Position numbers and translations under genes: made by a program. Below are positions 19,875 to 31,906 of a DNA stretch of 64,000 nucleotides, piece after piece. This DNA comes from Ptychodera flava (Eukaryota > Hemichordata > Enteropneusta > Ptychoderidae): NCBI RefSeq assembly GCF_041260155.1, contig NC_091933.1:1426001-1490000 (forward strand), in the 5' to 3' direction. Within the stretch, counting starts at the first letter, position 1. Each line of letters opens with the position of its first letter. The notes beneath the pieces are model-generated. The model searched no databases. It saw only the letters and a list, made by a program, of their open reading frames with translations, and was not told where the DNA came from.

Positions 19875-22800
19875 GTAAAGTTTGTTTTAGTCGTACTATC
19901 GACAATGGACTTGAAAGCGTGCCTTGTGTGCTTAATGGTTTCGACATGAAAGTAGAAGCATGGAGTATATATTGGCTTCTTTCACCTCCATGGTAGAAGC
20001 TGGCCCTGCGTTCCCGGCGTTATACCGGCCGTATAACGCCGGGAACATACTGCAAGGTACTCAGGTCTAGTTAGAAGCATTGAGCATGGACTTACAAAAA
20101 GAAGCATGCAAAACTCATTCCTAATCCTATGTCTGTGTTATGCATGTGTACTTTGGATAGCTGTAGCCAGGAAAGCACAGTTTAGAGTTCGTCGATTTTG
20201 TGATCCTAAACTCCTTTTATTTCGATCTCACGCTAATTAGAGGTGGTTTATCGTCTTATTATCAGTGCTACTACTAGTGACAATCGTCGGCGCCGCCAAA
20301 TGGTTTACCGTGAAAGCACAACTAGGGAGATATGCAACTATATAGCTCAGTAACTGCTAGTGCTACCACGTGCGAGTTTAGCTTCACTGTACCGAACAGT
20401 AGATCTATCATCTAGGTGTTAGGTTTGTGGATGGACAGCAAAACGGGCAACCCCAAATTTCAAGAATAACCTCGAGGTACTACTGTACTACAGCTATTAG
20501 GGCTGTACAAGGTGCAATCCGTAGCAATATTACATGAGCCATTTTCTCATTTATGTTACCTCCTCGCTCTGAACTATTGGAGGTAGTGCTACTCCACAGG
20601 CATTTGACTCAATGCAAGCAAACCGTCACTGAGCAACCAGTATTTCACCATGACCATGTGCCGCCAATCTAACCATGGTCCCTTTATTACCATCCCCACG
20701 CTCCAACTCCCAACTTGTTGCATTATACAGCAAGGTCAAATCATCTCAGTGTGCCAGGCAAGCCCAGTCAGTGGGCAATAAAACTGCACAAACTGCCAAT
20801 GCATTCACAGAGGACTCCTACACACGCGATTGTGCAATACCTTAGTCCAAGCTTAGTCAAAGCTTATATGAAGCTTGGCGCTGAAGCTCAGTACAATGGT
20901 TTGCGTGCTGACCTTAATTTAAGACTGGTTCGCCCAAGATTCGTTGAAGCTTATTCTTGCAAATCTTTGTTGAACCTTGGCAACTAACCTTTATAAAAGC
21001 TTAAACTTCCAAATCTTGTTCCAAGCTCGGGCAGTAAACCTTTGGCCGAACTTTACGGATAAGCTTATTATCATCCTCGTTTCTACTGTAGTTTTTGGGT
21101 CCTTGACCCAGCATTTGAGCTAAAGGGTTACTTTTTGCTCAGTTTAGGGAGGCGATTTTGCTGCCGAGTCTGGCAAATGACCCGTTTGAAAGTTATGATC
21201 CACATTTAAGTAAAAATATAGACCAGTAAGCGGGCTTTGGAGAAAAAATAAACACGAACGTGTAACTGTTGAAATATGTTTGCGTTGAGAACGACATCGC
21301 GACATGAACACTTACGCGTTACGCCCGGTGCTTTCAATTTCATGTCGTCTGCACAGCGGAAGAAGAGTGCGGCTTGATCGACTGCTCATCACAACTTTTA
21401 TCAATTAACCACTATATGACAAGTTTCTTGTTGACAAGTTTTAATACCGATGTACTGAATTATATCGAGTATAGCCTTAAATGAGCCACAAAAATCCGAC
21501 TACACTTCTGAAAATACACGATGGCGGAGAGATGCACACACCACACCTTACGATTTGTACTCGTAGTGACTCAGAAAGTTTGTGATCCTGTTCCTTGTAA
21601 GATTTTGACTCAAATCATATTACTAGGTAAAGATACTCCCAAAAAAGACAAACTTTAATGTAGGTCGTTTAACCCTTTTCCTGCCAAGTCGTGAAAATCC
21701 GCTTGAAATTCTGTGTAGCCAGAATCTAAGCACTGGTGACCGTTAATCTACCAACCCGGTGGAAATCGGGCCCTTTTTGGGTACCCCCTTTCCTGCCAAG
21801 TCAACGGCACTACGTTTTGCTATCCCCTGTGCGTTTAGGGATCATCCGAGGAGAGGTTTTCTGACAAGGAACGCCTTTTCCCCTCGAAATGGGTTCGCAG
21901 GGAGTCGATAGACAGGGAAAGGTGCAGAAACCTGTCCACCAGTCCCCCACACCCGAGGGGGGTGGGTTTTTTTTTACCGCTTTTTAGCAGACTTGGCAGG
22001 ATAGCATGGTGACGTTTTTCTGGCGGAGTTGGACGTACTTGGCTGCTTGGCACTATACAGATTGCTGCCGAACTTGACCAACTCGGCAATGCTAATCTAG
22101 AAGGCTACCTCTTGCAAACGACTTGGCAGATGGTGCCGATGGTGCGAGACGAAAGTCACTTATTCAGTTGTGCGTGACTGAAAATGAGAACGTATTTTTG
22201 ACGGGACGGCTCGACTTGTTCCTCCGATGGAACGGATATGAACGACTCGGAAATACCATTACAAACTGGTGTCCGACGTACTAAGCTGGGCTTCAGCTCT
22301 CCAAGTTCAAGCCAGGCAACGTCCTTCACCGCCTTGGCCGTGCCATTCAATGGACGTTGCTTTGGATTTTTTATTTATTCCATCGTCCGAAGTATTGGCT
22401 CTGGTTTGCAGGCAAACGTATCCTCTTGCCGACGCATTGGTAACTACGTACGCTGTTTGCGTACAGAGAATTCAAAAGGTTACATAAGGTCAATGCTAGG
22501 TCAATGCTACGGGGATACCGCCTGCACTTAGCAGGGACTGCTTTTGTTATGCAAACCAGCTAGCAGTACAATATGGCTGCCAGGCATGTGGACACGTCGA
22601 TGGCTAGAACAATGGAAGCATATTGCGTTGCACCCGTGCATCGCAAAAGTGAACTGAAGACTTGGGTGTAGTGACTGGTTATCACTGGTTAGCTGCAGCC
22701 CAAGCCATGTTGATACAAACCCGTACCTGACTGAGGACCACTCGATTAACCCTTTCACCACCATGGTTCCACCAAACCCATTGTTATCAATGGTGATCTT

Positions 22801-25536
22801 GGACCTGTATACAGGGAACTGGGGTGAAAGGGTTAAGTCAGTAATGAACGGTAACACTCGTAAACCAACTCCCAACTGAGCTGGCTAAACTACGTGGAGC
22901 TGTGCTTCAATGGCTCAGCCATGTCGTTACTACAACGGCAAAAACGTAGTTTTTTGTGCTACACTGCCAAGTCGTTGAAGGTACGTATTCAATTGACCCT
23001 ACCCTGGGGAAACAGGACAGGTTTGCCGGTGCTGCTGCACCCCTAGCACGACCCTCAGGGTCTCTGACTAACAGACAAGTGAGGTGATGTTTGTGCCTAG
23101 CGGACGTGCGTAATACTGAAGGAGTTTATTTCCGAATAAATAAACATGAAACGGCAATAAAATGACGCACTCCCAGGGGCAAACAAAGCCGGTGACCTCA
23201 ATTTTTTTCTGCAGTAACCCTTGAGCTCCTTCCCCTGTCTACGGGATGTAGAAATTATCGAAGTCTAACACGTATAAGTACGGCTAAAACAACCTGAAAA
23301 TGGGCAATTTCTGCCAAAATGCCTGGCAGGATAACATGCAGGAGAGCCAATCTTTTGCAGGCACATATTATGGGGCGGTTTTCTACTGACTTGGCAGATA
23401 AACGGACAAGGGTGCTCGGCAGGAAAAGGGTTAAACAAGTTTAGTCATATTCAGGCAAGCCAACGACAAAAACGAGCAGACGATGTAAATACCTTTGAAA
23501 TGATTTATTCGTATATTGCAACAAACTGTAAACAGTATGTACAAGTTATGAAGCTGTACTCACTTCAAGTTTTCTCTAATCTGCTCACAAAATCCTTTCT
23601 AAGATGATAAATTCGGCATATAGGACGTGTAAGGAAGGGCATGGATAATTCTTGAAGATGAACTGACTGGCACATCTACTATTAAACGTAAATCCACATT
23701 GCATTTGTACGTAGAGGCCGTATATCTGCAGATTTACCTCCGGGAGTTGCGAGAGGTCTAATTGACCGGATTTTTGGTGGGCCTCGTAACTTTCATGAAG
23801 GGCTGTGAGTATTTTTCGGAGTTGAAAATCAACCAAAGTGAGCGTAATTCAGTAAAATGACCTATACCTGCATGAACTCTGATTATTGCTCATTCCCTAA
23901 CTCCTTTTGTGAACAAAATTTCTGGTTCGTTTACGTAATTCGGCCGATTTTCCAAGGAGTACTCAAGATTTTCACTTCAGCAGGGAACTTTGACTTCTAT
24001 CGATATGCTAATAAGGATCTGACTGGCCGTCACGCTATTCACGTTCGAACGAGCGACAGATAGAAACAACATTGATTGTTGATCATTGGTAACCCATACT
24101 GGTAATGGTATACCAATTCTGATCAATTTGAGCGACACCGTATAAATGCGGTATTTTATTGAATTACGCTCACTTTGGTTGATTTTAGCGTTCAAAGTTC
24201 CGATACATGTTGTGTCGTCGTAATGGACCCACTTTCGCTCGCAGTTGGCCCACAGCTATCCATGGCGGGGTTGACCTTTGACCCGCATAACGACGCACAC
24301 CACCCCTGCCAACAGATAGCTGCGTTTCCACAGCTAAGAGAACTCCTACCTCCAAGATTATTATTACAGGTAGACTTGGTACAAGGCTTTGTACATTACA
24401 CGAGCTTTCAGGCACATGTCAGTGGTAACACTGCAAATATCTCCATGTTTTTAGCTCACATTTGGTATATGTATATACACCGTCCCTCCAGGGACAGTGG
24501 TATATATAACAAAAAGAGCTTATATGGTAAGTTGGTAGCATCTGTATGTCTGTATGTATGTATCTACGTAAGTATGTGCCAATGTATGTCCATCCACATC
24601 AAAAACTCCAAAACAGGAGCACCTACCATATTAGTACTGGTATTTGGTGTACAGATGCACCCAGGGGTGGAGATATGAATTTGTTCAAATGGACATGTCA
24701 GTGTCAGCGTCAAAAATATGCAAATGAGCTACAAAAGGAAAGATCCAGCAAACTGCTACAGCACTGTAACGGCGGATTCTGTTGAAACTTGGTATGCAGA
24801 CTCTTTATGGTGATTTTGGTTAGATTTGTTCATATTGAGGTATTTTGATTATTGTATTTTTGGGGCAGTTTTTGCCATTATTTGGTCGGTTTTTTTTCCT
24901 ATAAACTGTTCATCTGATAGCTTTGATATTTGATAAACAGGTTCCATGAGGTTATTGAAATTATGATGAAATCTGCAATTTTATTTGTTTGGGGGGCAAT
25001 TTTTGCCATTTTTCGTTGAAAAATTTGATTCTCAAAAAGCTACTCTTTTGATAGCTTTGTATGACATGTTCTTAGGGATGATCTTCATGTGATATGTTCA
25101 ATGATGAATCTTCAATCGTGTATTTTTGCAGCTATTTGTGCCATATTTTGTCAGGCCACTGAAATGAGCTATCAAAGATTTCCACCTTCATCAACACATG
25201 TGTCAATTATAGTTATTCTCTACATTACACAGCAGAGCATTATCGGCCACAAACTCGCTTGTCATAAAAATAATAGCAGATCTATAACTGCAGGTTGTAG
25301 GCTAATATTTCAACTGCATCATCATCTATTGCCTTTGATCCTTCACTGTAAAATCAAGCTCATTCTAGCCTTGTTTTTTCTTTATTTATATACAGAAAGT
25401 TGATCCAAATGGAAAGCCAACACTATCAGCACACCCTGCAAGATTTTCACCAGATGACAAATACTCAAGACACAGAGTAACAGTGAAGAGACGTTTTGGA
25501 CAACTACCAACTCAGCAGCCAAAGCCTGTCATGTGA
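19821..25536 (+). CDS. NOP10: NOP10, H/ACA ribonucleoprotein subunit 3
   Basis: NOP10 is one of four core proteins of H/ACA snoRNPs, with dyskerin, NHP2 and GAR1. It works in rRNA pseudouridylation in the nucleolus and in the telomerase RNP, bridging dyskerin to NHP2. Two exons (19821-19874 and 25396-25536) join in phase 0 to 64 residues, exactly the usual length. The first gives [18 protein letters not shown]. The second gives [20 protein letters not shown], then [20 protein letters not shown] and QPKPVM. The YYLNE.GDR.YT start, the [13 protein letters not shown] core and the basic RHRVT.K.RF helix are family hallmarks. The intron is 5.5 kb and full of transposons. The gene is divergent from MON2 and complete, with clean GT/AG junctions. 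Confidence 0.97.
20010..20046. repeat. Perfect hairpin in NOP10 intron 1
   Basis: GTTCCCGGCGTTATAC, a 5-base loop CGGCC, then GTATAACGCCGGGAAC: 16 bp perfect arms. It lies 136 bp inside the intron and is much GC-richer than its surroundings. Confidence 0.9.
20595..20634. repeat. Half copy of the CACAGGYA palindromic MITE
   Basis: CACAGGCATTTGACTCAATG followed by CAAGCAAACCGTCACTG matches the left half of the complete palindrome at 46013-46113. The right arm is missing here. Confidence 0.7.
20635..21668. other. NOP10 intron segment, nothing recognised
   Basis: The open frame 20715-20987 has a biased composition from AAGCTT-rich sequence and no recognisable domain. Confidence 0.4.
21669..23434. 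mobile_element. 1.77 kb TTAA-flanked element (CCCTTTTCCTGCC termini)
   Basis: The left end is TTAA (21669-21672) then CCCTTTTCCTGCCAAGTC; the right end is CTCGGCAGGAAAAGGG then TTAA (23431-23434). Terminal inverted repeats are about 15 bp, with subterminal CTGCCAAGTC/GACTTGGCAG motifs repeated many times on both strands inside. The same termini occur on the short MITEs at 36688-37228 and 40454-40720, so this is a longer member of that family. Open frames inside (21835-22089 minus, 22238-22531 plus, 22528-22875 minus) show no transposase. A second MITE (22746-22836) is nested in it. Confidence 0.85.
22746..22836. mobile_element. Nested 91 bp TTAA-flanked MITE (CCCTTTCACC termini)
   Basis: TTAA, CCCTTTCACCACCATGG, ... 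AACTGGGGTGAAAGGG, TTAA. The inverted ends CCCTTTCACCnC/GnGGTGAAAGGG are clean. It is wholly inside the 21669-23434 element, so it inserted later. A decayed relative is at 5196-5292. Confidence 0.85.
23435..23825. other. NOP10 intron segment with an unplaced minus-strand open frame
   Basis: The minus-strand frame 23585-23836 reads [28 protein letters not shown] before a GTAAAT that could be a donor. It looks exon-like but has no ATG and I do not recognise it. Confidence 0.25.
23826..24186. mobile_element. MITE with about 33 bp terminal inverted repeats
   Basis: The left end AAAATCAACCAAAGTGAGCG TAATTCAGTAAAAT and the right end ATTTTATTGAATTACGCTCA CTTTGGTTGATTTT are near-perfect inverses. The element is 361 bp long, AT-rich inside, with no ORF of its own. 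I cannot see a target duplication. Open frames run outward from both ends. Confidence 0.8.
24187..25395. other. NOP10 intron 3' part, dispersed-repeat-like sequence
   Basis: A plus-strand frame from the ATG at 24223 ([20 protein letters not shown]...) ends at a possible CAG/GTAGAC donor near 24370, but I recognise no family. From about 24450 the sequence (TTTTTAGCTCACATTTGGTA onward, with TGTATGTATGTAT repeats) has the look of a common invertebrate dispersed repeat. Its boundaries are not resolved. Confidence 0.35.
25396..25536 (+). CDS. NOP10: NOP10 exon 2 (coding part)
   Basis: Forty-six codons plus TGA, preceded by the acceptor TATATACAG. It encodes the linker and the C-terminal helix that contact dyskerin. 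Confidence 0.96.
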   Translation, partial: KVDPNGKPTLSAHPARFSPDDKYSRHRVTVKRRFGQLPTQQPKPVM

Positions 25537-28310
25537 ATGTGCGTTGTCATTGCCAAAACCAAGCATATGCCATAGATTGCATTACTGCCATAGTCAACAT
25601 CATCACCTGTTCTGTGTATTGATATTCTCATTCCATGCCACAAAGACCTGATCAACGTGTACAGAATCTTACTTTTAGAGGTGTGTGAAGTATGTAAGCT
25701 GAAGTTGATTAGCACAAACTAAGGTGCACTATGTCATTGGTACTCCTAAGTTTGAACCAAGTACCAACGCATAGAACCTCAGACTGGACATGACCACCAA
25801 GGAAGAGGAACTGGAATATCAGCAATACATCAAAATATTCTGAATGCATTATCATGAAAAAAACTTCATTTGGTTATCGACCATGAATTAACATTCTTAG
25901 TGACTGAATGACACTGAATATTTTATTTTAGCAGAATTTTTTCATCAAAGATCAGAACTGAGTAAGTGTCGAAGTAAATCTGAAAACTTAAAATCATGCA
26001 TATTCATTCATCAATACATCCATGCTGCTTTGAAATGATATATTAATCCTCTTTCTACCAGCCGCAATAGACAAATCACAGAAATAACTACGACTTGGGA
26101 GAAACAGGATTAAATTGTGCTGAAATAAGGCAATGGAGCGGCAGTATAATGAATTCATCTCATAATTTTTTTAATCAAACTGTTTATTATGGAAATTAGT
26201 TCATTCTGTATATTACTGTACAATTACATTTCACTGGATTCTGTCTGATGTAACAGATTTATTTATCAATTCACTATAACATTACCAGTGGAGGTTCAAT
26301 AGGCAATATGCTTTATTGCAATCCTTTGTATACTTTGAATTTTGAGAATGAGAGGCATATCATACTGTTATAAATCATCTACAGTATCCGCACTTATTAC
26401 ATCGATAATGAGCTCATAGTGTGCTTCTTTCATGCCTCAACAATGCCCACATTAAGTATTAAAGCAACCAATACTTTCTTGTAAATTGATGGGTGTGTCA
26501 CTTTGCTTTTATTGTTTTATGCTCATTGATAATAGTACGCAAGTATAGCAATATTTCCTTCTATCCTCTTTTAGTTTCTTTAATTTCCTGCCAACAGAAA
26601 TTGTCATCATCATCAAGTAGCGCTGGTTGCAAATGACATCATTTTTTCTCATATTAATATGCATAAATGAATATTTGTCTGCAATTTCTGTTCAAACGAA
26701 GAAAGTAAAACCTGCTAGTGGTACAATGGCTACTAAAGTTACACTAATTTGTTTGAATTTATGGCTCAGACTACAAGCTGCAACAACAGCCTTGCATGCA
26801 ACAACGAAATTTGTCCGAAATTTTGATGTCACGCTCGTGCAGCTATAGTTAGTAACAAACCTGAAATTGCATATCAATGCTTAGTGGTCACATGATCAAC
26901 AGGAAAGTTTGACTCAAAGAAATTACCAAAAAGACAAGACATAACGTCTTTAAGTGAAGGGTGATATTAGTCAGGGCACCCACAGATCAAAGCAAAGGGG
27001 AGGGATAGATCAGTGCACCCCCTCAAAATATCAGACAACAGTAATAGATGAGAATAGAATGCTTTTGAACAGGTATTTTAATTTGAGTGTTCTCCTCAAA
27101 ATTCCCAATGAACTGAAATATTTTCTGCTCAGGAAAGGGCCACAGATTTCATGAATTCTAATTGTCACTGTTAGGACCAAATTTTTGTAATATGTATTTA
27201 TTATACTAATTATAAGGCAAGCAGGTAGTAGAAAGGCGTATTATAGTTTTAAATTTTAATTATATGAAAGTAGGCTGTATTGCTTTTCTTTCATTGTAAT
27301 GTGCTTTAATTCAAATGCAATATTCCTTTTGGGAAAATACTGTTTAGTATGCATTAATAATACAAAAGGAAAACATTAAAATGAGACGTATTTCCAGAGA
27401 AGCTGGACACTTTCTCCTTGTGGGCGTACTTTGAATGTAATTGTCTCCAATGCAAATAGCATAAAACTTTATATAAAAGCCAGGATGACCATGACATTTA
27501 TAGAGAATTCAGTATCCTCCTACTTGACACCAAGTACAGAGCAAGGGGACATGTCTGTATGTTTTATGATTACGACACCTAGATATCAATAGGGTTATTA
27601 GTAAAAGGGAAGTAATGTCACTTGAAACTGGCGTGGTTTCTCTCGTCCAATCCTTTTTCTCCTATCTCAAGGCATGAGTTCAACAGTTGACATAAGCAAA
27701 CAAACCAATCTATTAATGCTCCCCAGTCAAACTCAGAGAAAACTAAAACCCTCTATGTTTATGTACAGTTTTGACATGTATGTATGTGATCCAATAAACA
27801 TTTATATGCAACACAGATTCTTCTTTGAAGATAGCAATTGTCATGATTTGTCAAATATGTGAGCAGTTTTGACAGAGTCCTGTTATAGAGTAAAGTAAAA
27901 GTTCATTATAAAACTGAAGCAATGCAGTGAAGGCCTGGCCAGCCCAGTATGTATATTATTTAAGTTTACCACAAGGTTATACAGTGTCGCTGATGCAATG
28001 AAAAACAAATTTACATTAGTTCTGATATTTCTACTTACGGATATTAAATATTTACCTGCTTTGAAATTCAAAAATCCATTTAATATTCTGCTGACAAAGA
28101 GATAACCTGGCACTCTCACAATAGACATAAAGCACCATTACTGCATAAGGCTAGTTTCATTTTATAGTGCAATAAGTAGATAAGAGTCAAAGGAAACAGG
28201 GAGTATAACTGTAACAAACTAACAACTATAATGCCAAACACTACAGACTTAATATGCCGTAACAAACTTATTAATGTGCCGCCAAACGCTTGAATATTTC
28301 AAGTATAACT
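25537..28310. other. NOP10 3' flank and intergenic sequence
   Basis: ATTAAA hexamers near 26109 and 26457 are possible poly(A) signals for NOP10. No further gene recognised. Short frames at 26627-26877 overlap on both strands and look like chance. Confidence 0.4.
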
Positions 28311-28530
28311 AACATGATTGGAAGCTTGGAACTAATTTGGGATAATTGGATTTTCATATTTTGCAAATTTCTGAAAAGTGTTAGGTGCCATATAGCTGAA
28401 TGTTGCAATATCGCAAATTACTCATAAAAGCAAGTGTGTAATGTAAAAAGAAAGCAGATGAGATAACATTTTTAGATTAAATTGACATTACTTCACCATC
28501 CAATTATCCCGAATTGGTTCCAATCGTGTT
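28311..28530. mobile_element. MITE, AACACGATTGG family, copy 1
   Basis: Inverted ends read GGAACTAATTTGGGATAATT on the left and AATTATCCCGAATTGGTTCC AATCGTGTT on the right. The middle contains AAGTGTTAGGTGCCATATAG and GAAAGCAGATGAG, shared with the copy at 49414-49625. About 220 bp, no ORF. Confidence 0.9.
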
Positions 28531-28795
28531 AACTGGTGTCAGGCAACAAGTTTGTAATGGCAATCAGGATTTAGGAAGGGGCATTGCAATATCGATGGAC
28601 TTTTTAAAGATGCAAGGGACTTTCTCACTGCTACTGCTATGCTTCCTATCACTCTCCATTGCTGCAATGGCAGCTGGACCCTAGACTCAGGCCTGTGTAA
28701 ATGGTCTCAGGTCGTTACGATTCGGTCACTTTTTCAGAACTAATCAATCATTTTAATACAGGTGATCCAAGGGATGACTTTCTCCCCATGTTTTA

Positions 28796-31057
28796 GGGAC
28801 TGGACATAAATTACAGGGGGGTGTGGGCCGTTTTTTTTCGAAACACCGCTTTGTCAAAAATAGTGACCCTTGAAAAGTTCAAGCACAAAAATTAGTGACC
28901 CTCCCCCTTATCCGTGCATGAAAATAAGTGACCCTCCCCTGTTACTCAATACCCCCCAACAAACCCGCAATGTGTTCAAGACCCCCTTGTGACTTGCTAT
29001 ACTTTTTAAGTCGCCCTCCCGAAAGGAAGGCAAAATGTGGCAGATATAATGCGTTGTCCAAAAAATATCAAATCATATGTGTGTCATAATTCATGTAAAT
29101 GTACTTTGCTTGAAGTGGCAGGTAAAAAGTGCCTGTACAAAAAAATGTAATTTTTAGATTTTATCGATAATGTTGATTCACTATACATGGTAGTCGACTA
29201 TAAGAAAACTACGAACATGTATTTTCCAGTATAAAACTAGCAATATCTGTTCATGTATAGATGTTTAATAACTGATATAGATATACTTGATTAGCATGGG
29301 TCGTTTACAAGTGCACATGTGAACAAAATATTTGATTTTGGAATTTCACCCAAAATGTTGATCTACTATACATGGGAGTCTATGACAAAACTGTAAAAAA
29401 AAATTCAGAATTAAATATGCACTTTTTGTGCATATATGGTCCCTGAATAATTGACATAATTGTGCTTGATTAGAAGAGGGTGGTAACATGTGCATCTGTG
29501 TACAATAACTCTGTTTTTGGAATTTCGCATAAAAAATTGTTCCACTATACATGGGAGTCTATGACGAAACTATGAATAATTTTTTTATAATACAAAACTT
29601 GGCAAATCTGTGTATTTATGTATGCTTGATTATTAATATTTATGTTCTTGATTAGACTAGAATGGTTACAAGTCCATGTGTGCGCAAGAAATTTGATTTT
29701 GGAATTTCACCGAAACGTTAATTCACTATACATGGCAGTCTATGATGAAACCCTATGAATATTTTTTTTCAAATACAAAAATAGGAAAATCTGTGCATTT
29801 ATGTACACTCAATTATTGGTACTAATGTTCATGATTAGACTACAGTGGTTTCAAGTCAATGGTTGTGCAAGAAATTCGATTTTGGCATATCACTTAAATG
29901 TCGATTCACTATACATGGTAGTCTATGATGAAACTATGAATAATTTTTTTCCAATACAAAACTATGTAAATCAGTGCATTAATGTACACTTGATTATTGG
30001 TATTAATGTTCATGATTGGAGTAGAGTGGTTTCAAGTCAATGGGTGTGCAAGAAATTTGATTTGGGCATATCACTGAAATGTAGATTCACTATAATGAAA
30101 CTAAGAATAATTTTTTTCCAATACAAAACTGGGTAAACCTGTGAGGTTATGTACTCTTGATTATTGGTATTATTAATGTTCATGATAAGCCCAGAGTGGT
30201 TTCAAGTCAATGGTTGTGCAAGAAATTTGATTTTGGAATTTCACTGAAATGTCGATTCACTATACATGGCAGTCTATGATGAAACTATGAATAATTTTTT
30301 TCCAATACAAAACTAGGTAAACCTGTGCATTTATGTACACCTAATTATTAGTATTAATATTCATGATTAGACTAGAGTGGTTTCAAGTCAATGGTTGTGC
30401 AAGAAATTTGATTTTGGAATTTCACTGAAATGTTGATTCACTATACATTGTAGGCTATGAGGAAACTACAAATAACTCATAGGTTATCTGATCCTAAATT
30501 GTTATTCAAAAGTTGTTCGACTTGAAGCTTCCAGTTGTTATTGATGACACTATGCACTATTCTGAATAGTTTGTATTCTGTCAATGTCCTCAAAAAATAA
30601 AAAATGTACATACAGCGACATGAACGTTTGACACCGACCTATACCCAATGTATTGTCAATGGGAGAATGATGTCAAATAAGTGATCTCAAAATTGTTATT
30701 GAAAGAGTCATTTAAGGGGACAGTTATGCACAATAGAAGAGTTGAATAAGTAGAAATCATGACAACTTAAATCAATATGGCTGCTTGGATCATCAATACG
30801 TTGTTTATTATACCTGAAATTTGCGGCCGAAGGGCGCGCCGAAAATGGAAATGGCAGAAAATGAAAGTGCCAGGAGGTATTTTTTTCTTTTTTCAGTATA
30901 GTGCAATTTCAGCTTTGATGCATGAAAAAAGGTGACCATCCCCTATAGGCTTGCACAAAATTTCATGACCCTTCAAAAATGCTTGCGCGAAAAATGGCGA
31001 CCAACCCCCAAAAAACACCGGCCCACCCCCCAGCCCCTGTAATTTATGTCCAGTCCC
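28796..31057. mobile_element. 2.26 kb TTA-flanked element with G-rich subtermini and a central satellite array
   Basis: The left end GGGACTGGACATAAATTACA followed by GGGGGG and the right end CCCCTGTAATTTATGTCCAG TCCC are inverted repeats, flanked on both sides by TTA (28793-28795, 31058-31060). A GGG start and a TTA/TAA target duplication are typical of PIF/Harbinger elements. No transposase is seen. Subterminal sequence carries repeated AGTGACCCTCCCC motifs. The centre is the 181 bp tandem array at 29150-30480. Confidence 0.8.
29150..30480. repeat. Tandem array, about 8 copies of a 181 bp unit
   Basis: The landmark TTCACTATACATGG recurs at about 29181, 29366, 29545, 29726, 29909, 30090, 30270 and 30451, that is every 179-185 bp. 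Each unit also has GTCTATGATGAAACTATGAA, TTTTTTCCAATACAAAACT and AAGAAATTTGATTTTGGAAT. Later units are more alike than the first two. Related degenerate copies occur at about 49640-50080. Confidence 0.95.
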
Positions 31058-31906
31058 TTACTTTCGGTACACATAGGCCTAACTGAATTTCGTCCTATGA
31101 CTGTACTCTGATGCTTAAATCCAAATGTTAACACAGAGGGCTCAGTTCGGGATGTTTTCTCGTTGATTATTAGTTAGTTTGTTTGTTTGTTTATTTACTA
31201 ATACATTGGGAGATTATTGAAACAATCTATGTTTGTTTGAAAAAAATAGAATATAAAACGAAAGCCAGAACGGCATGCACACTCTGTCCAGAGAAAGTTA
31301 TACCAGAATGTATTTGTCCTGACAGATTGATGTTAGGTCAGTCTGTTGTTCTGACTGTCATTTTACTTTTGTGTGTTTAATTGACTGATTTATCCCAAAC
31401 AAAAATTCATTGTTACATTTCAGCTACATTTTTATTTACTTTACCTGTGTATTTATAAACAAGCACACAGACAAACAAGGACAAAACATAGGAGACTTAG
31501 TCCACTGTGATCTGAGATGACACGACTGCAGCGTGTCTCATTTTCATTTCAATGAAACTGCACACATGCCCAGAGGATACTATAGGCTTTCAATTGGTGT
31601 ACATTTATTAACTCGAAATTAAATGTTGACCAAGAAAAGATACGACAATAGATTTTAGAAGGAACAGAACCAAGCTCATTCTATTAAGTATTCATGGCAA
31701 AGATCTCGAATAAATTCACTTTGTCAAATTAACTTCTGGGCACACTTAAGCTTTACCGCACATGATTTGAAGTGGGAAAATTAAGCCTTAACCACCTTGC
31801 GAAGGAAGCACAACACACGCATTTACTTCCTGCGCCGTTCCGAAAAGTTTCGGCTGAACAAAGATATCTTTGCCTAGATTCTATCGATCTGTAATTGAGA
31901 ATGTAA
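31058..31906. other. Intergenic sequence, nothing recognised
   Basis: A short spacer between two transposons. The open frame 31183-31380 is unremarkable. Confidence 0.4.
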
